From the NCBI RefSeq assembly GCF_001648475.1, contig NZ_LXSQ01000020.1:1-64000 (forward strand): a stretch of 64,000 nt of DNA, given 5' to 3'. Under the pieces are notes generated by a model. The model ran no database searches. It was not told where the DNA came from and saw only the letters and a list, made by a program, of their open reading frames with translations. The number at the start of each line of letters is the position of its first letter. The stretch's first letter is position 1. The translations under genes were made by a program, and so were the position numbers. This document shows positions 17,002 through 25,924 of this stretch, one piece after another. Source of the stretch: Eikenella halliae. Lineage in GTDB: Bacteria > Pseudomonadota > Gammaproteobacteria > Burkholderiales > Neisseriaceae.

Positions 17002-17817
17002 ATGACGCAAATTGCACAAGCCCTCACCATCGCCGGTTCAGACAGCGGCGGCGGTGCCGGTATTCAGGCCGATTTAAAAACCTTTCAGATGCGCGGAGTG
17101 TACGGCATGAGCGTGCTGGCGGCGGTCACCGCGCAAAACACGCTCGGCGTGCAGGCCATCCACGGCGTGCCGCTCGATATTATCCGCGCGCAAATCGATT
17201 CCATCGCTGAGGACTTTCAGGTAGCCGCTTTTAAAATCGGCATGCTCGGCACGGCCGAAGTGATTGAATGCATGGCGGAAAAAATCTCAGGCAAACCGTT
17301 TGGCCGGCTGGTGCTCGATCCGGTGATGGTGGCCAAGGGCGGTGCGACGCTGTTGCAGCAAAACGCCGTCTCCGCGCTCAAACGGCATTTGCTGCCGCTG
17401 GCCGACGTGCTCACGCCCAACCTGCCCGAAGCCGAAGCGCTCACCGGCATCGACATCCAAACCGATGCCGACGCTGAACGCGCCGCCCGCATCTTGCAGG
17501 AAGCCGGTGTGCAAACCGTGGTGATTAAAGGCGGCCACAGCGGCGGATCACAAAGCGAAACCTGTCGCGACTGGGTGTTTATGCCCGACGGGCAGTTCAC
17601 TTTGGAAAGCCCGCGCTTCCCTACGCCGCACACCCACGGCACTGGCTGCACCTTCTCCGCCTGCCTCACCGCCGAGCTGGCCAAAGGCGAAAGCGTAGAA
17701 GCGGCCATCCGCACCGCCAAACAGTGCATCACCGCCGCCATCTCGCAGCCGATCAACATCGGCCACGGCCACGGGCCGGTAAACCATTGGGCGATGCGCG
17801 CAGAGTGTGGGAAGTAA
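17002..17817 (+). CDS. thiD: Hydroxymethylpyrimidine/phosphomethylpyrimidine kinase
   Basis: 271 residues. It carries out the two phosphorylations that give HMP pyrophosphate for thiamine synthesis. Visible motifs are ALTIAGSDSGGGAGIQADLK at the N-terminus, DPVMVAKGG, and PHTHGTGCTFSACLTA with the catalytic Cys/anion hole. The ATG at 17002 has CAGGAGA upstream; an in-frame ATG at 16957 inside thiM is rejected. The second gene of the TPP-controlled thiM-thiD operon. An in-frame uptake sequence encodes FQVA near 17214. Confidence 0.95.
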   Translation: MTQIAQALTIAGSDSGGGAGIQADLKTFQMRGVYGMSVLAAVTAQNTLGVQAIHGVPLDIIRAQIDSIAEDFQVAAFKIGMLGTAEVIECMAEKISGKPFGRLVLDPVMVAKGGATLLQQNAVSALKRHLLPLADVLTPNLPEAEALTGIDIQTDADAERAARILQEAGVQTVVIKGGHSGGSQSETCRDWVFMPDGQFTLESPRFPTPHTHGTGCTFSACLTAELAKGESVEAAIRTAKQCITAAISQPINIGHGHGPVNHWAMRAECGK

Positions 17818-18330
17818 GCAGACAGCTTGGCTGTAGGCAAAAGGCTACCTGAAAAGTTTCGGCTTCGTTGAAACCGTGTTTTCAGGTAGCCTTTCTCGTT
17901 GTAGGCGTAGGGCATGTACGGAACGCATGCTGTTGTTTGCCATTCCAAACCGCGCGTACCGCACAAACCCTGCATAGCCTGCAAAGGCTACCTGAAAACC
18001 TGTATTTTCATTTTTCAGGTAGCCTATGCTGCCCCGCAGGCCGCCTGCTTGTTTCGTGTGTAGGGTGCGTGCCACGGGCACGCACGCGGCTGAAATAGTG
18101 GGCAACAGCGTGCGTGCTGCAGGCACGCACCCTACGTCGTCTAAGCATTGGCCTGTAGCTCGGCATTTCGCTGCCTAGTATGAAGAAATCATACCTGCTC
18201 GCATCCTGCTTCAGGCTACCTGAAAACGGGTTTCTGATTTTCAGGTAGCCTTTGCCTGTATGAACGAAGGGCTACCTGAAACCCGATGTGCCGGAACAAA
18301 CGGCTTGGAACAAGATGCCAAGCCGTTTGC
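17818..18330. other. Repeat-rich intergenic region
   Basis: No gene seen. It holds four inverted or single uptake-sequence blocks (about 17842-17894, 17984-18026, 18210-18252, 18268) and a GTAGGGTGCGTGCCACGGGC ... GCACGCACCCTAC palindrome (about 18058-18136) related to the repeat at 501-851. The first block is the likely terminator of thiD; the last serves pabB. Confidence 0.6.
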
Positions 18331-20127
18331 TTATTGTGCCCATTCCGCCCGAAACACGCCCCTTAAGGCGTTGGAGAGGCTGATTTCTTCGGCGTGTTCC
18401 AGCATGTCGCGGGTGATGTGCGTTTCGATGACGACGTCCGCGCCCAAGTAGGTTTGCGGCTGCTGCAATACGGCTTGGCGCATGACGCCGTTGAGGATGT
18501 CCAAATCCAGAGAGGGGGTGAGCCATTGTCCTTGGTATTTGACGAACACGTTGCTTCTGCCGCCTTCGAGCAGGAGGCCGTCTGAATTGAAAAACAGGCT
18601 GTCAAACGCGCCTTGTGTTTCGGCGGTTTGCCATGCTTGGTCGTACAGGGCGCGGCGGGTGGTTTTGAAGCGGCGCAGGTAGTCGCGGCGCGGGAGGGGT
18701 TGCGGGGCGGGGATGACGCGCTGCGGGGCGGACAGCTCGGCGGTGGCGGCATGGCTGAGGATGAGGCCGTCTGAAACGAGTTCGGCTTTCAGGCGGAAGA
18801 GGCCGTCGGGCAGTTTGGCGATATATTGCCGGATTCGGGTTTCGCAGTCGTCGGGCAGGGGCAGGTTGAGGGCTTGGGCTGAGGTTTTCAGACGGCCTAA
18901 ATGCAGGTCGAGCAGGCGGCATTGCCTGTTTTCCACGCGCATAGTTTCGAAGATGCCGAAGGCTGGGCGCAGTTCGTTGAGGAAACGGGCTTTCCAGCCG
19001 CATTCGCGATATTCGGCGGCGGGGTCGCTGTCGATGACGATGCCCGAACCAACGCCGTACACTCCGTGATAGAGGTCGTCTGAAATCGGGTCTGAAACGG
19101 GTTTGAGCGACAGGGTGCGGATGACGACGTTGAATATGCCTTCAAATCCCAGCCCGCCCGCGCAGGGTTTCAGGTAGCCGATGCTGCCGGTGTACAGGCC
19201 GCGCGGTTCGGCTTCGAGCGATTCGATAATCTGCATGCTCATGCGTTTGGGCGCGCCGGTGATGCTGCCGCAGGGGAAGGCGGCGTGGAGGATGTCGGCG
19301 GCGGTAATGTGCGGCAGGGCTTGGGCTTGGATGGTGCTGGTCATCTGCCAGACGCTGCCGAAACGGGATACTTTAAACGGCTCGGGTACGCTCACTTTGC
19401 CGGTTTGGGCGATTTTGCCGAGGTCGTTGCGCAGCAAATCGACAATCATCACGTTTTCGGCGCGGTTTTTCGGGTCGGCTTGCAACTCGGCGGCGCGGCG
19501 TTCGTCTTGTCCGTCGCCCAAAATCGGCGCAGTGCCTTTCATCGGTTCGGTACTGATGGTGCCGTCCGAACCGATTTTGAGGAAGAGTTCGGGCGAGAAA
19601 CACAGCGTCCACGCGGATTTCCCTGCCGCATCGGGCAGGTGGGACAAAACGGCATAGGGGACGGGTTGGCGCAGGCGGCGGTAGAGGCTGACGGGGTTGC
19701 CGTAGGCTTGCAGATGCAGGCGGGTGGTGTAGTTGATTTGATAGGTATCGCCGCGCCGGATGGCTTCGTGGATTTGGCGGATGTGGTCGAGGTAATCGGC
19801 TTCGGATACGGGGGATTGCGGCGTGGAAATGCCGGCGGGGAGGTCGTCTGAATTTTGGGCAAGCCAGCTTTCGGCATCGATGTCGGCGCAGTCGGCAAAC
19901 CAGTGCAGGGCAAGATTGCCGCCACGTTCGGACTCCATCCCCATCAGCGGCAAACCGAATTCGTAGTCTGCAAACAACACCGAATGCAGCCCTTTTTGCC
20001 AGCCCTTTTGCAGCGTATCGTCCAGCGAATCCAGTTCGTTATGATGGAAAAGGCGGCTTTCCACATGATTTTGATAGAGTTTTGCGCGGCCGCTCACGGC
20101 ATCGTCAAACAGGGCGAAATAGGGCAT
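18331..20127 (-). CDS. pabB: Fused aminodeoxychorismate synthase component I / aminodeoxychorismate lyase (PabB-PabC)
   Basis: 598 residues from the ATG at 20127 (a TTG at 20142 is less likely). The first 340 or so form a chorismate-binding PabB domain, with TISTEPMKGTAP, AENVMIVDLLRNDLGKIAQ and FPCGSITGAPK. The rest is a PLP-fold-IV domain (FGIFETMRVEN, LFFNSDGLLLEGGRSNVFV) like PabC. Together they would convert chorismate to p-aminobenzoate for folate, with ammonia from a separate PabA. Five uptake sequences here are Neisseria dialects (18575, 18764, 18887, 19073, 19841) and one is Eikenella (about 19168), so much of the gene appears imported. Confidence 0.9.
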   Translation of the reverse strand: MPYFALFDDAVSGRAKLYQNHVESRLFHHNELDSLDDTLQKGWQKGLHSVLFADYEFGLPLMGMESERGGNLALHWFADCADIDAESWLAQNSDDLPAGISTPQSPVSEADYLDHIRQIHEAIRRGDTYQINYTTRLHLQAYGNPVSLYRRLRQPVPYAVLSHLPDAAGKSAWTLCFSPELFLKIGSDGTISTEPMKGTAPILGDGQDERRAAELQADPKNRAENVMIVDLLRNDLGKIAQTGKVSVPEPFKVSRFGSVWQMTSTIQAQALPHITAADILHAAFPCGSITGAPKRMSMQIIESLEAEPRGLYTGSIGYLKPCAGGLGFEGIFNVVIRTLSLKPVSDPISDDLYHGVYGVGSGIVIDSDPAAEYRECGWKARFLNELRPAFGIFETMRVENRQCRLLDLHLGRLKTSAQALNLPLPDDCETRIRQYIAKLPDGLFRLKAELVSDGLILSHAATAELSAPQRVIPAPQPLPRRDYLRRFKTTRRALYDQAWQTAETQGAFDSLFFNSDGLLLEGGRSNVFVKYQGQWLTPSLDLDILNGVMRQAVLQQPQTYLGADVVIETHITRDMLEHAEEISLSNALRGVFRAEWAQ

Positions 20128-20380
20128 GGCTAAAATCGGCAAGATGTGAACGGGCGGATTATACGCGCTTTGCGGCGGGGGTCGGGCTACCTGAAAATGC
20201 TGTGGGCGGCTGTGCCGAGATTGGGCTTCTTATGGCACAGGGGCGCTTTGCTATGTCTGTATGCTGCTTGCGATCGGCTGTTTTAATGCCGATTGTTCAA
20301 TCCGCCATAGCGCATCAGGGAGGCTGTCTGGAAATAGGCGGCGCCTATTTTCAGGTAGCCATTTCGTATATCAAACCAGC

Positions 20381-21511
20381 TCACGCGCAATGCCAAGCGC
20401 CGAGGATATAGGGCTGTTTCGCGCCGGTGGCGGCGTAGGGGTTGCCCGGCTCGCGGCACACGCGGCAGGCGGCGAGCCAGGCAAAGGCGGCGGCTTCCAC
20501 CCATTGCGGCGGCAGGTTGAGCTCGTCGGTGGTGGCGGTGCGGATGCCGAGCGGGGCGAGCCTATCGGAGAGCTCGTCCATCAGCACGGGGTTGAACACG
20601 CCGCCACCGCAGGCAAACACTTCGCGCACGCCCGGGGCATGGGCGGCAATGGCGTCGGCGATGCTTTGTGCGGTGAGGGCGTTGAGGGTGCGCACGATAT
20701 CGGCGGGAATGTAACCACTTTCCGGCAATAGTGAATTGGTTTCGCTGTTTTTCAGGTAGCCTTGCAGCCAATCGAGGGAAAACAAATCGCGGCCGGTGCT
20801 TTTCGGCGGGGTGCGGTGGAAATAAGGGTGTGCCAGCAGGGTTTGCAGCAGCTCGGGGATCACGTGGCCGCTGCGGGCAAGGGCGCCGTCCCGGTCGCAG
20901 GCTTGGTCGAAACGGTGCTGCATATAGGCATCGGCCAGCATATTGCCGGGGCCGGTGTCGAAGCCGGCGGCATCGGCATGCGGTTGCAGTACGCTGATGT
21001 TGGCGATGCCGCCGATATTGAGCACCACGCGGCCATACTCCGGGCTGCCGAACACGGCCTGATGGAAAGCGGGCACGAGCGGCGCGCCTTGGCCGCCGCC
21101 GGCCATGTCGCGGCGGCGGAAGTCGCCCACGGTATCGATGCCGGTAAGCTCGGCCAAGAGCGGCAGGTTGATGAGCTGCACGGTGTAGCCGTGTTCGGGG
21201 GCATGGCGCACGGTTTGGCCGTGCGCGCCGATGGCGGCGATATCGCGCGGGGCAAGCTTTTGCTGCGCCAGCAGGCCGTGCACGGCTTGAGCGTTGAGCG
21301 CGGCCAACTCTTGCGCGAGCACTTCGCTGCGGTGGATTTCGTTGCCGCCGGGGTTTTGCAAATCCAGCAGGCGGCGGCGCAAATCATCGCTGTAGGGCAC
21401 GGCAAAATGGCCGAGCGCGCCCTGCCAGCGTGTGCCATCAAAAGCCGCCAGCACGGCATCTACGCCGTCCATGCTGGTGCCGGACATCAGGCCGATATAG
21501 TATTGGGTCAT
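20381..21511 (-). CDS. anmK: Anhydro-N-acetylmuramic acid kinase
   Basis: 376 residues. It converts the murein recycling product anhydro-MurNAc to MurNAc-6-phosphate using ATP. Motifs are LMSGTSMDGVDAVLAAFDG at the N-terminus, GAHGQTVRHAPE, LNIGGIANISVL and FACGGGVFNPVLM, all typical of AnmK. Length is standard (E. coli 369). An in-frame uptake sequence encodes GYLKNSETN. It stands as a single gene; the partner etherase MurQ is not in the window. Confidence 0.95.
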   Translation of the reverse strand: MTQYYIGLMSGTSMDGVDAVLAAFDGTRWQGALGHFAVPYSDDLRRRLLDLQNPGGNEIHRSEVLAQELAALNAQAVHGLLAQQKLAPRDIAAIGAHGQTVRHAPEHGYTVQLINLPLLAELTGIDTVGDFRRRDMAGGGQGAPLVPAFHQAVFGSPEYGRVVLNIGGIANISVLQPHADAAGFDTGPGNMLADAYMQHRFDQACDRDGALARSGHVIPELLQTLLAHPYFHRTPPKSTGRDLFSLDWLQGYLKNSETNSLLPESGYIPADIVRTLNALTAQSIADAIAAHAPGVREVFACGGGVFNPVLMDELSDRLAPLGIRTATTDELNLPPQWVEAAAFAWLAACRVCREPGNPYAATGAKQPYILGAWHCA

Positions 21512-21677
21512 GGTGCGGACTATGTGGGAAAGACGGCGGCATTATATAGCGAACGGCAGCTGTTTTCAGGTAGCCCCATTGGAGGATTGGACTATAATGC
21601 CCGTACGGCTTTCAGGTAGCCTCTGCCGCGATAAGGCTACCTGAAACGCTATTTATTTCCATAAAAAAGAGACTGCT

Positions 21678-22328
21678 ATGCCCGCCAACGAATACACCTT
21701 ATACAACAGCCCCTTGGCCGTTTTACGCCGCCTAGCTCTGCCGCTTTCCACTTGTACCACCATTGCCATCACGCTGCTTTTGCTGCCGCTCGACAGTATT
21801 CCTTCTGCTTTTGTCGTACTGGGCATCATCTTTCTGACAGCTTTCCTCATCCCGTTCCTCTCCACCCTGATTGACCGCCGCCCCAAGCTCACTCTCAGCC
21901 CCAAAGGATTGTTTATCCTAACCAAATTCAGCGAAACTCCGCACAATGGTACGAACAAGCCGCGTTACCGTAAAGAAGTATTTTATGCTTGGCATAACTT
22001 AGGCTACCCAAGTATCGAATTCATGTCCGCCTACCTCACCATACAGGCCAATGACATGCCCGAGCTTACCGAAACCGTGCTCACACCACTGCCCGACAAT
22101 GCTACAGACGAACAAGTGGAAGCTATATTGGCCGAAATGGAGCAAGCCCTTGCCGACTTGGATAAGCAGACTGAAATCATCAATAATGCCAAATACTACT
22201 CACTGTCCCTCCCCATTTTCGCCCTGCCGCATGGCAAACGCCTGCCGAAAATCCTGCAAAGCCTGATAGATGCGGAAAATGAAGCCGAACGGCTTGCCAT
22301 TATCCAAAAGCTGCAATATAAATCGTGA
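21678..22328 (+). CDS. Two-TM membrane protein of unknown function
   Basis: 216 residues. Two adjacent hydrophobic helices near the N-terminus (about 26-62, ITLLLLPLDSIPSAFVVLGI and the following 20 residues) anchor a cytoplasmic C-terminal part with acidic helices (DEQVEAILAEMEQALADLDK). No catalytic motif is recognised. The layout resembles small YcxB-like membrane proteins, but the similarity is too weak to name. The gene ends 85 bp before argH and could be cotranscribed with it. Confidence 0.6.
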   Translation: MPANEYTLYNSPLAVLRRLALPLSTCTTIAITLLLLPLDSIPSAFVVLGIIFLTAFLIPFLSTLIDRRPKLTLSPKGLFILTKFSETPHNGTNKPRYRKEVFYAWHNLGYPSIEFMSAYLTIQANDMPELTETVLTPLPDNATDEQVEAILAEMEQALADLDKQTEIINNAKYYSLSLPIFALPHGKRLPKILQSLIDAENEAERLAIIQKLQYKS

Positions 22329-22413
22329 GATAGCCGCAGTTCAGGCAATCCACGCCGCCAAAAGCAGCCTGCACCCCATCCCATCCCCCAACTTCATGCA
22401 AAGGAACCCCATC

Positions 22414-23805
22414 ATGACCACCGACAACAAAACCTGGTCCGGCCGCTTCAACGAGCCCGTGTCCGAACTCGTCAAACAATACACCGCCTCCATCAATTTC
22501 GACCAACGCCTCGCCCGCCACGACATCCAAGGCTCGCTCGCGCACGCGCAGATGCTGCACGAAGCCGGCGTGCTCTCCGCGCAAGATTTGGCCGACATCC
22601 GTCGCGGCATGGCCGAAATCCAAGCCGAAATCGAAGCAGGCAGCCTGCAATGGTCGCTCGATTTGGAAGACGTGCACATGAACATCGAACGCCGCCTCAC
22701 CGACAAAATCGGCGACGCCGGCAAACGCCTGCACACCGGCCGCAGCCGCAACGACCAAGTCGCCACCGACATCCGCCTGTGGCTGCGCGACGAAATCTCC
22801 ACCATCCGCCGCCTGATTAAAGACCTGCAGGCTGCCCTGCTCGATTTGGCCGAACAAAACGCCGCCACCGTCATGCCCGGCTTCACCCACCTTCAGGTAG
22901 CCCAACCCGTCAGCTTCGGCCACCACCTGCTCGCCTATGTGGAAATGTTCGGCCGCGACGACGAACGCATGGCCGACTGCCGCCGCCGCACCAACCGTAT
23001 GCCGCTGGGCGCCGCCGCACTGGCCGGTACCACCTTCCCCGTCCGCCGCGAAACCACCGCCGCGCTGTTGGGCTTCGAGCAAATCTGCCAAAACTCGCTC
23101 GATGCGGTGTCCGACCGAGATTTCGCCATCGAATTCACCGCCGCCGCCTCGCTCGTCATGGTGCATTTGAGCCGCCTGTCCGAAGAGCTGATTTTGTGGA
23201 TGTCGCCCCGCTTCGGCTTCATCGACATCGCCGATCGTTTCTGCACCGGTTCCAGCATCATGCCGCAGAAGAAAAACCCCGACGTGCCAGAACTCGTGCG
23301 CGGCAAATCCGGCCGCGTCATCGGCCATCTCACCGGCTTGATAATGCTGATGAAATCCCAGCCGCTGGCGTATAACAAAGACAATCAGGAAGACAAAGAA
23401 CCGCTCTTCGACACCGTGGACACGCTCATCGACACCCTGCGGATTTACGCCGACATGATGCGCGGCATCACCGTGAAGCCCGAAGCCATGCGCGCCGCCG
23501 TGTTGCAAGGCTTCGCCACCGCCACCGATTTGGCGGATTATCTGGTCAAAAAAGGCCTGCCCTTCCGCGACAGCCACGAAGCCGTCGCCCAAGCCGTGCG
23601 CCACGCCGAACAGGCAGGCTGCGGTCTGGAAGACCTGCCGCTCACCGTGCTGCAAGGATTCAGCGCATTGATTGAAAACGACGTTTACCAAGTGCTCACC
23701 CCCGAAGGCAGCCTGAACGCCCGCAACCACTTGGGCGGCACCGCGCCGGAGCAGGTGAAGTTTCAGGTAGCCCGCTGGCGGAAGCTGCTGGCGGCAGACG
23801 CGTAA
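22414..23805 (+). CDS. argH: Argininosuccinate lyase
   Basis: 463 residues, the last enzyme of arginine synthesis, splitting argininosuccinate to arginine and fumarate. The superfamily signature GSSIMPQKKNPD is present with the flexible catalytic serine, as are TGRSRNDQVATDIRLW and the N-terminal TWSGRFNEPVSELVKQYTAS. The ATG at 22414 gives the normal family length; a second ATG 18 bases upstream is possible. In-frame uptake sequences encode LQVA and FQVA. The terminator behind it carries Kingella-like dialect arms. Confidence 0.96.
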   Translation: MTTDNKTWSGRFNEPVSELVKQYTASINFDQRLARHDIQGSLAHAQMLHEAGVLSAQDLADIRRGMAEIQAEIEAGSLQWSLDLEDVHMNIERRLTDKIGDAGKRLHTGRSRNDQVATDIRLWLRDEISTIRRLIKDLQAALLDLAEQNAATVMPGFTHLQVAQPVSFGHHLLAYVEMFGRDDERMADCRRRTNRMPLGAAALAGTTFPVRRETTAALLGFEQICQNSLDAVSDRDFAIEFTAAASLVMVHLSRLSEELILWMSPRFGFIDIADRFCTGSSIMPQKKNPDVPELVRGKSGRVIGHLTGLIMLMKSQPLAYNKDNQEDKEPLFDTVDTLIDTLRIYADMMRGITVKPEAMRAAVLQGFATATDLADYLVKKGLPFRDSHEAVAQAVRHAEQAGCGLEDLPLTVLQGFSALIENDVYQVLTPEGSLNARNHLGGTAPEQVKFQVARWRKLLAADA

Positions 23806-23813
23806 CAGCGGTT

Positions 23814-23858
23814 TCAGGCAGCCTGCACTTTGGATTTGGAAGTGCAGGCTGCTTTTCG
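23814..23858 (+). terminator. argH terminator with Kingella-type uptake-sequence arms
   Basis: AGGCAGCCTGCACTT pairs with AAGTGCAGGCTGCTT, followed by TTCGG. The second arm contains the inverse of AAGCAGCCTGCA, the dialect described for some Kingella, not the local Eikenella form. Confidence 0.6.
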
Positions 23859-24056
23859 GGTTTTCAGGTAGCCCGTATTTTTCCGCCGCCCGAACATTGC
23901 CTTGCCCAACCGTTGTTTACTGAATTTAAAAGTCAATGCGGGAACTGCCAAACCATAAACGCATCTTTCAGGTAGCCTGTTGCCGTTCCCGCTGTCTCGC
24001 ACAAACTTTAGCGATATAATGCGCCCTTCGCACCATCTCAATGAAAAGGAAACATC

Positions 24057-24257
24057 ATGACCGAAGCCCAACTTTCCGCCTGGGGTATGAAAATCGGCCT
24101 CAGCGTGCTGGTTATCTTTATCGGCTTCATTATTTGGGACTTGGGCAAGAAATCCGGCGCCAGCAAATTCGGCATGGCCGTGCTGTTTTTTGTGCTTGGC
24201 CTGGGTGTGATGGGCTTTTTGATGAAGGAAGTGTTGGTGAATCTGATTTTGAAATAG
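24057..24257 (+). CDS. DUF2788 small membrane protein
   Basis: A 66-residue protein with two hydrophobic helices (GLSVLVIFIGFIIWDL and FGMAVLFFVLGLGVMGFLMK) joined by a short basic loop GKKSGASK. This matches the DUF2788 family found across betaproteobacteria. Function unknown; probably an inner-membrane protein with both segments spanning. An AAGGA ribosome site precedes the ATG. An uptake-sequence pair (24266-24306) closes the gene. Confidence 0.75.
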   Translation: MTEAQLSAWGMKIGLSVLVIFIGFIIWDLGKKSGASKFGMAVLFFVLGLGVMGFLMKEVLVNLILK

Positions 24258-24361
24258 CAGATTCAGGCTACCTGAAAAACATGGTTCTGGGTTTTCAGGT
24301 AGCCTCAGCAGGTGCGGCAGGGTAGGCCGCCGCTGTGGCGGAAACTAAGCTGGCTTACTTA

Positions 24362-24465
24362 TATAGTGGATTAACAAAAATCAGGGCAAGGCGGCGAGCC
24401 GCAGACAGTACAGATAGTACGGCAAGGCGAGGCAACGCTGTACTGGTTTTTATTAATTCACTATA
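24362..24465. repeat. Correia-type element D
   Basis: 104 bp from TATAGTGGATTAA to TTAATTCACTATA, inverted relative to copies B, C and E (AATCAGGGCAAGGCGGCGAG first). It lies between the ends of two convergent genes. Confidence 0.9.
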
Positions 24466-24554
24466 GTTATATGGCAATAAACAAAACGGCAATATGGGCA
24501 GACAAACAAAATCCGCCGGGCTTGGGCAGCTCGGCGGATTGTTTGGTATGAGGT

Positions 24555-25151
24555 TTATTGTTTTACCGTGAGGTTTTTCAGCAGGGCGTCCAGCTCGGGA
24601 AGGGAGGCGGTGCTGCTGGCGGCGCAGACGGTGTAGAGGTTTTTGGCATACACGGCCACGCAGCTTTCGTTGAGCACGTTATCGTCTTGGCCGTGGCTGA
24701 AGCGGTAACCCATGCGCTGATCGGCAGACGTATCCACGAAGGTGTCTTTCAGGCTTTGGTCGGCTTTCAGGCTTTCGCTCAGTTTGGCGAAGTAGGCTTC
24801 GGCTGGCTGCTTGGTCGCACCGAAGTTGCTGACGGTGATGGTGATGTCTTGGTCGGCGTCGTATTGCAGCAGGCTGGGTTTGTTGCTGTCGGCGCCGTCG
24901 ACATATTGGGCGGCTTCGGCTAGTTTGTCTTCAAAATGGCCGTTTACGGTGAGGCTGATGACGCCGTCTTCGGTAGCCAGGGTTTGGCTGGGGTTTTGTG
25001 CGGCGGCAGATGCGGCGGCGGTTGCGGAGGCAGCGGCTACTTCGCTGGCGCTGGGGGCAACTACGGAGGTTTCTGCCTGCTGGTTGCAGCCGGCTAACAA
25101 GAGGCTACCTGAAAGGGCTAGCAGGAGGAGGGATGTGCGGGAGTGGTTCAT
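24555..25151 (-). CDS. Lipoprotein of unknown function
   Basis: 198 residues with a lipoprotein signal peptide ending in the lipobox LLAGC (Cys at residue 21). A low-complexity Ala/Ser linker (SEVAAASATAAASAAAQ) leads to a globular domain of about 140 residues containing two cysteines that could form a disulfide (NESCVAVY and LYTVCAAS). Likely outer-membrane or periplasmic lipoprotein. The specific family is not recognised. An uptake sequence in the signal region encodes SGSLLL. Confidence 0.75.
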   Translation of the reverse strand: MNHSRTSLLLLALSGSLLLAGCNQQAETSVVAPSASEVAAASATAAASAAAQNPSQTLATEDGVISLTVNGHFEDKLAEAAQYVDGADSNKPSLLQYDADQDITITVSNFGATKQPAEAYFAKLSESLKADQSLKDTFVDTSADQRMGYRFSHGQDDNVLNESCVAVYAKNLYTVCAASSTASLPELDALLKNLTVKQ

Positions 25152-25241
25152 GGGTTTTCCTTGGAGTCAGTAAACGTAAACGGAGCGCAGTATAGCAAAA
25201 CGGGCTGCATGGCGCAGCGGGTTTGCAGGATTTTGCGCGGC

Positions 25242-25703
25242 CTAGGAAGGGTCGGTGCGTTCCAGCCCGGCTACGGTACGGGTGAATTCGGCCACGTCTT
25301 TAAAGCTTTTATACACGGAGGCAAAGCGCACATAGGCCACTTGGTCGAGCTTGGCAAGCCGCTCCATCACCAATTCGCCGATCAGGCGGGAGGGCACTTC
25401 TTTGCTGCCGGTTTTATACAGGCACTCTTCGATTTCGTGCACGGTGTGTTCGATGGCTTCGGCGGAAATAGGGCGTTTGTGCAGGGCGCGCTGCAGGCTG
25501 GTTTGCAGTTTGAGCGGATCAAACATAACGCGCTCGCCATTGTTCTTGATAATCTGCGGCATCCGCAGCTCTACGGTTTCGTAGGTGCTGAAGCGGCGGT
25601 CGCAGGCGGCGCAGCGGCGGCGGCGGCGGATGCTGTTTTGTTCTTCCATCAGCCGGGAGTCGATGACTTGGGTGTTGTTATGGTGGCAGAAGGGGCATTT
25701 CAT
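25242..25703 (-). CDS. nrdR: Transcriptional repressor NrdR
   Basis: 153 residues. The N-terminal zinc ribbon (MKCPFCHHNNTQVIDSR ... RRRRRCAACDRRFSTYE) and the ATP-cone domain (MPQIIKNNGERVMFDPLKLQ) define NrdR, which represses ribonucleotide reductase genes in response to nucleotide levels. Length is standard. The adjacent minus-strand neighbours do not include nrd genes, which is usual since NrdR acts in trans. The divergent intergenic stretch upstream is AT-rich with a TACAAT-type -10. Confidence 0.96.
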   Translation of the reverse strand: MKCPFCHHNNTQVIDSRLMEEQNSIRRRRRCAACDRRFSTYETVELRMPQIIKNNGERVMFDPLKLQTSLQRALHKRPISAEAIEHTVHEIEECLYKTGSKEVPSRLIGELVMERLAKLDQVAYVRFASVYKSFKDVAEFTRTVAGLERTDPS

Positions 25704-25876
25704 AAGAGGGATGGTTTAATATTTTATATAACAGTAGTTTGCTGTGGGTATTGTACTCTAAGCGAGCACCATAACCAAAGTATTAATTTTTCCTGTGGTG
25801 TTGGTTTGCTTGGTATGCAGCCATCATTGCTTTGGCTATCCTGAAAGTGTAGCGGCAAGCACTATGGTTCAGGATA

Positions 25877-25916
25877 CAACACAGCCTGAAAACTGCGGTG
25901 TTTTCAGGCTGTGTGT
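25877..25916 (-). terminator. aspS terminator
   Basis: A perfect stem, ACACAGCCTGAAAAC paired with GTTTTCAGGCTGTGT, lies 9 bp beyond the aspS stop codon. Its core resembles a CAGCCTGAA (Kingella/Simonsiella-like) uptake word rather than the Eikenella one. Confidence 0.65.
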
Positions 25917-25924
25917 TTGGCATT

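Noticed and set aside
22300..23730. 476-codon minus-strand frame
   Set aside because: Antisense to argH, with low-complexity His/Gly-rich composition; argH has full family support.
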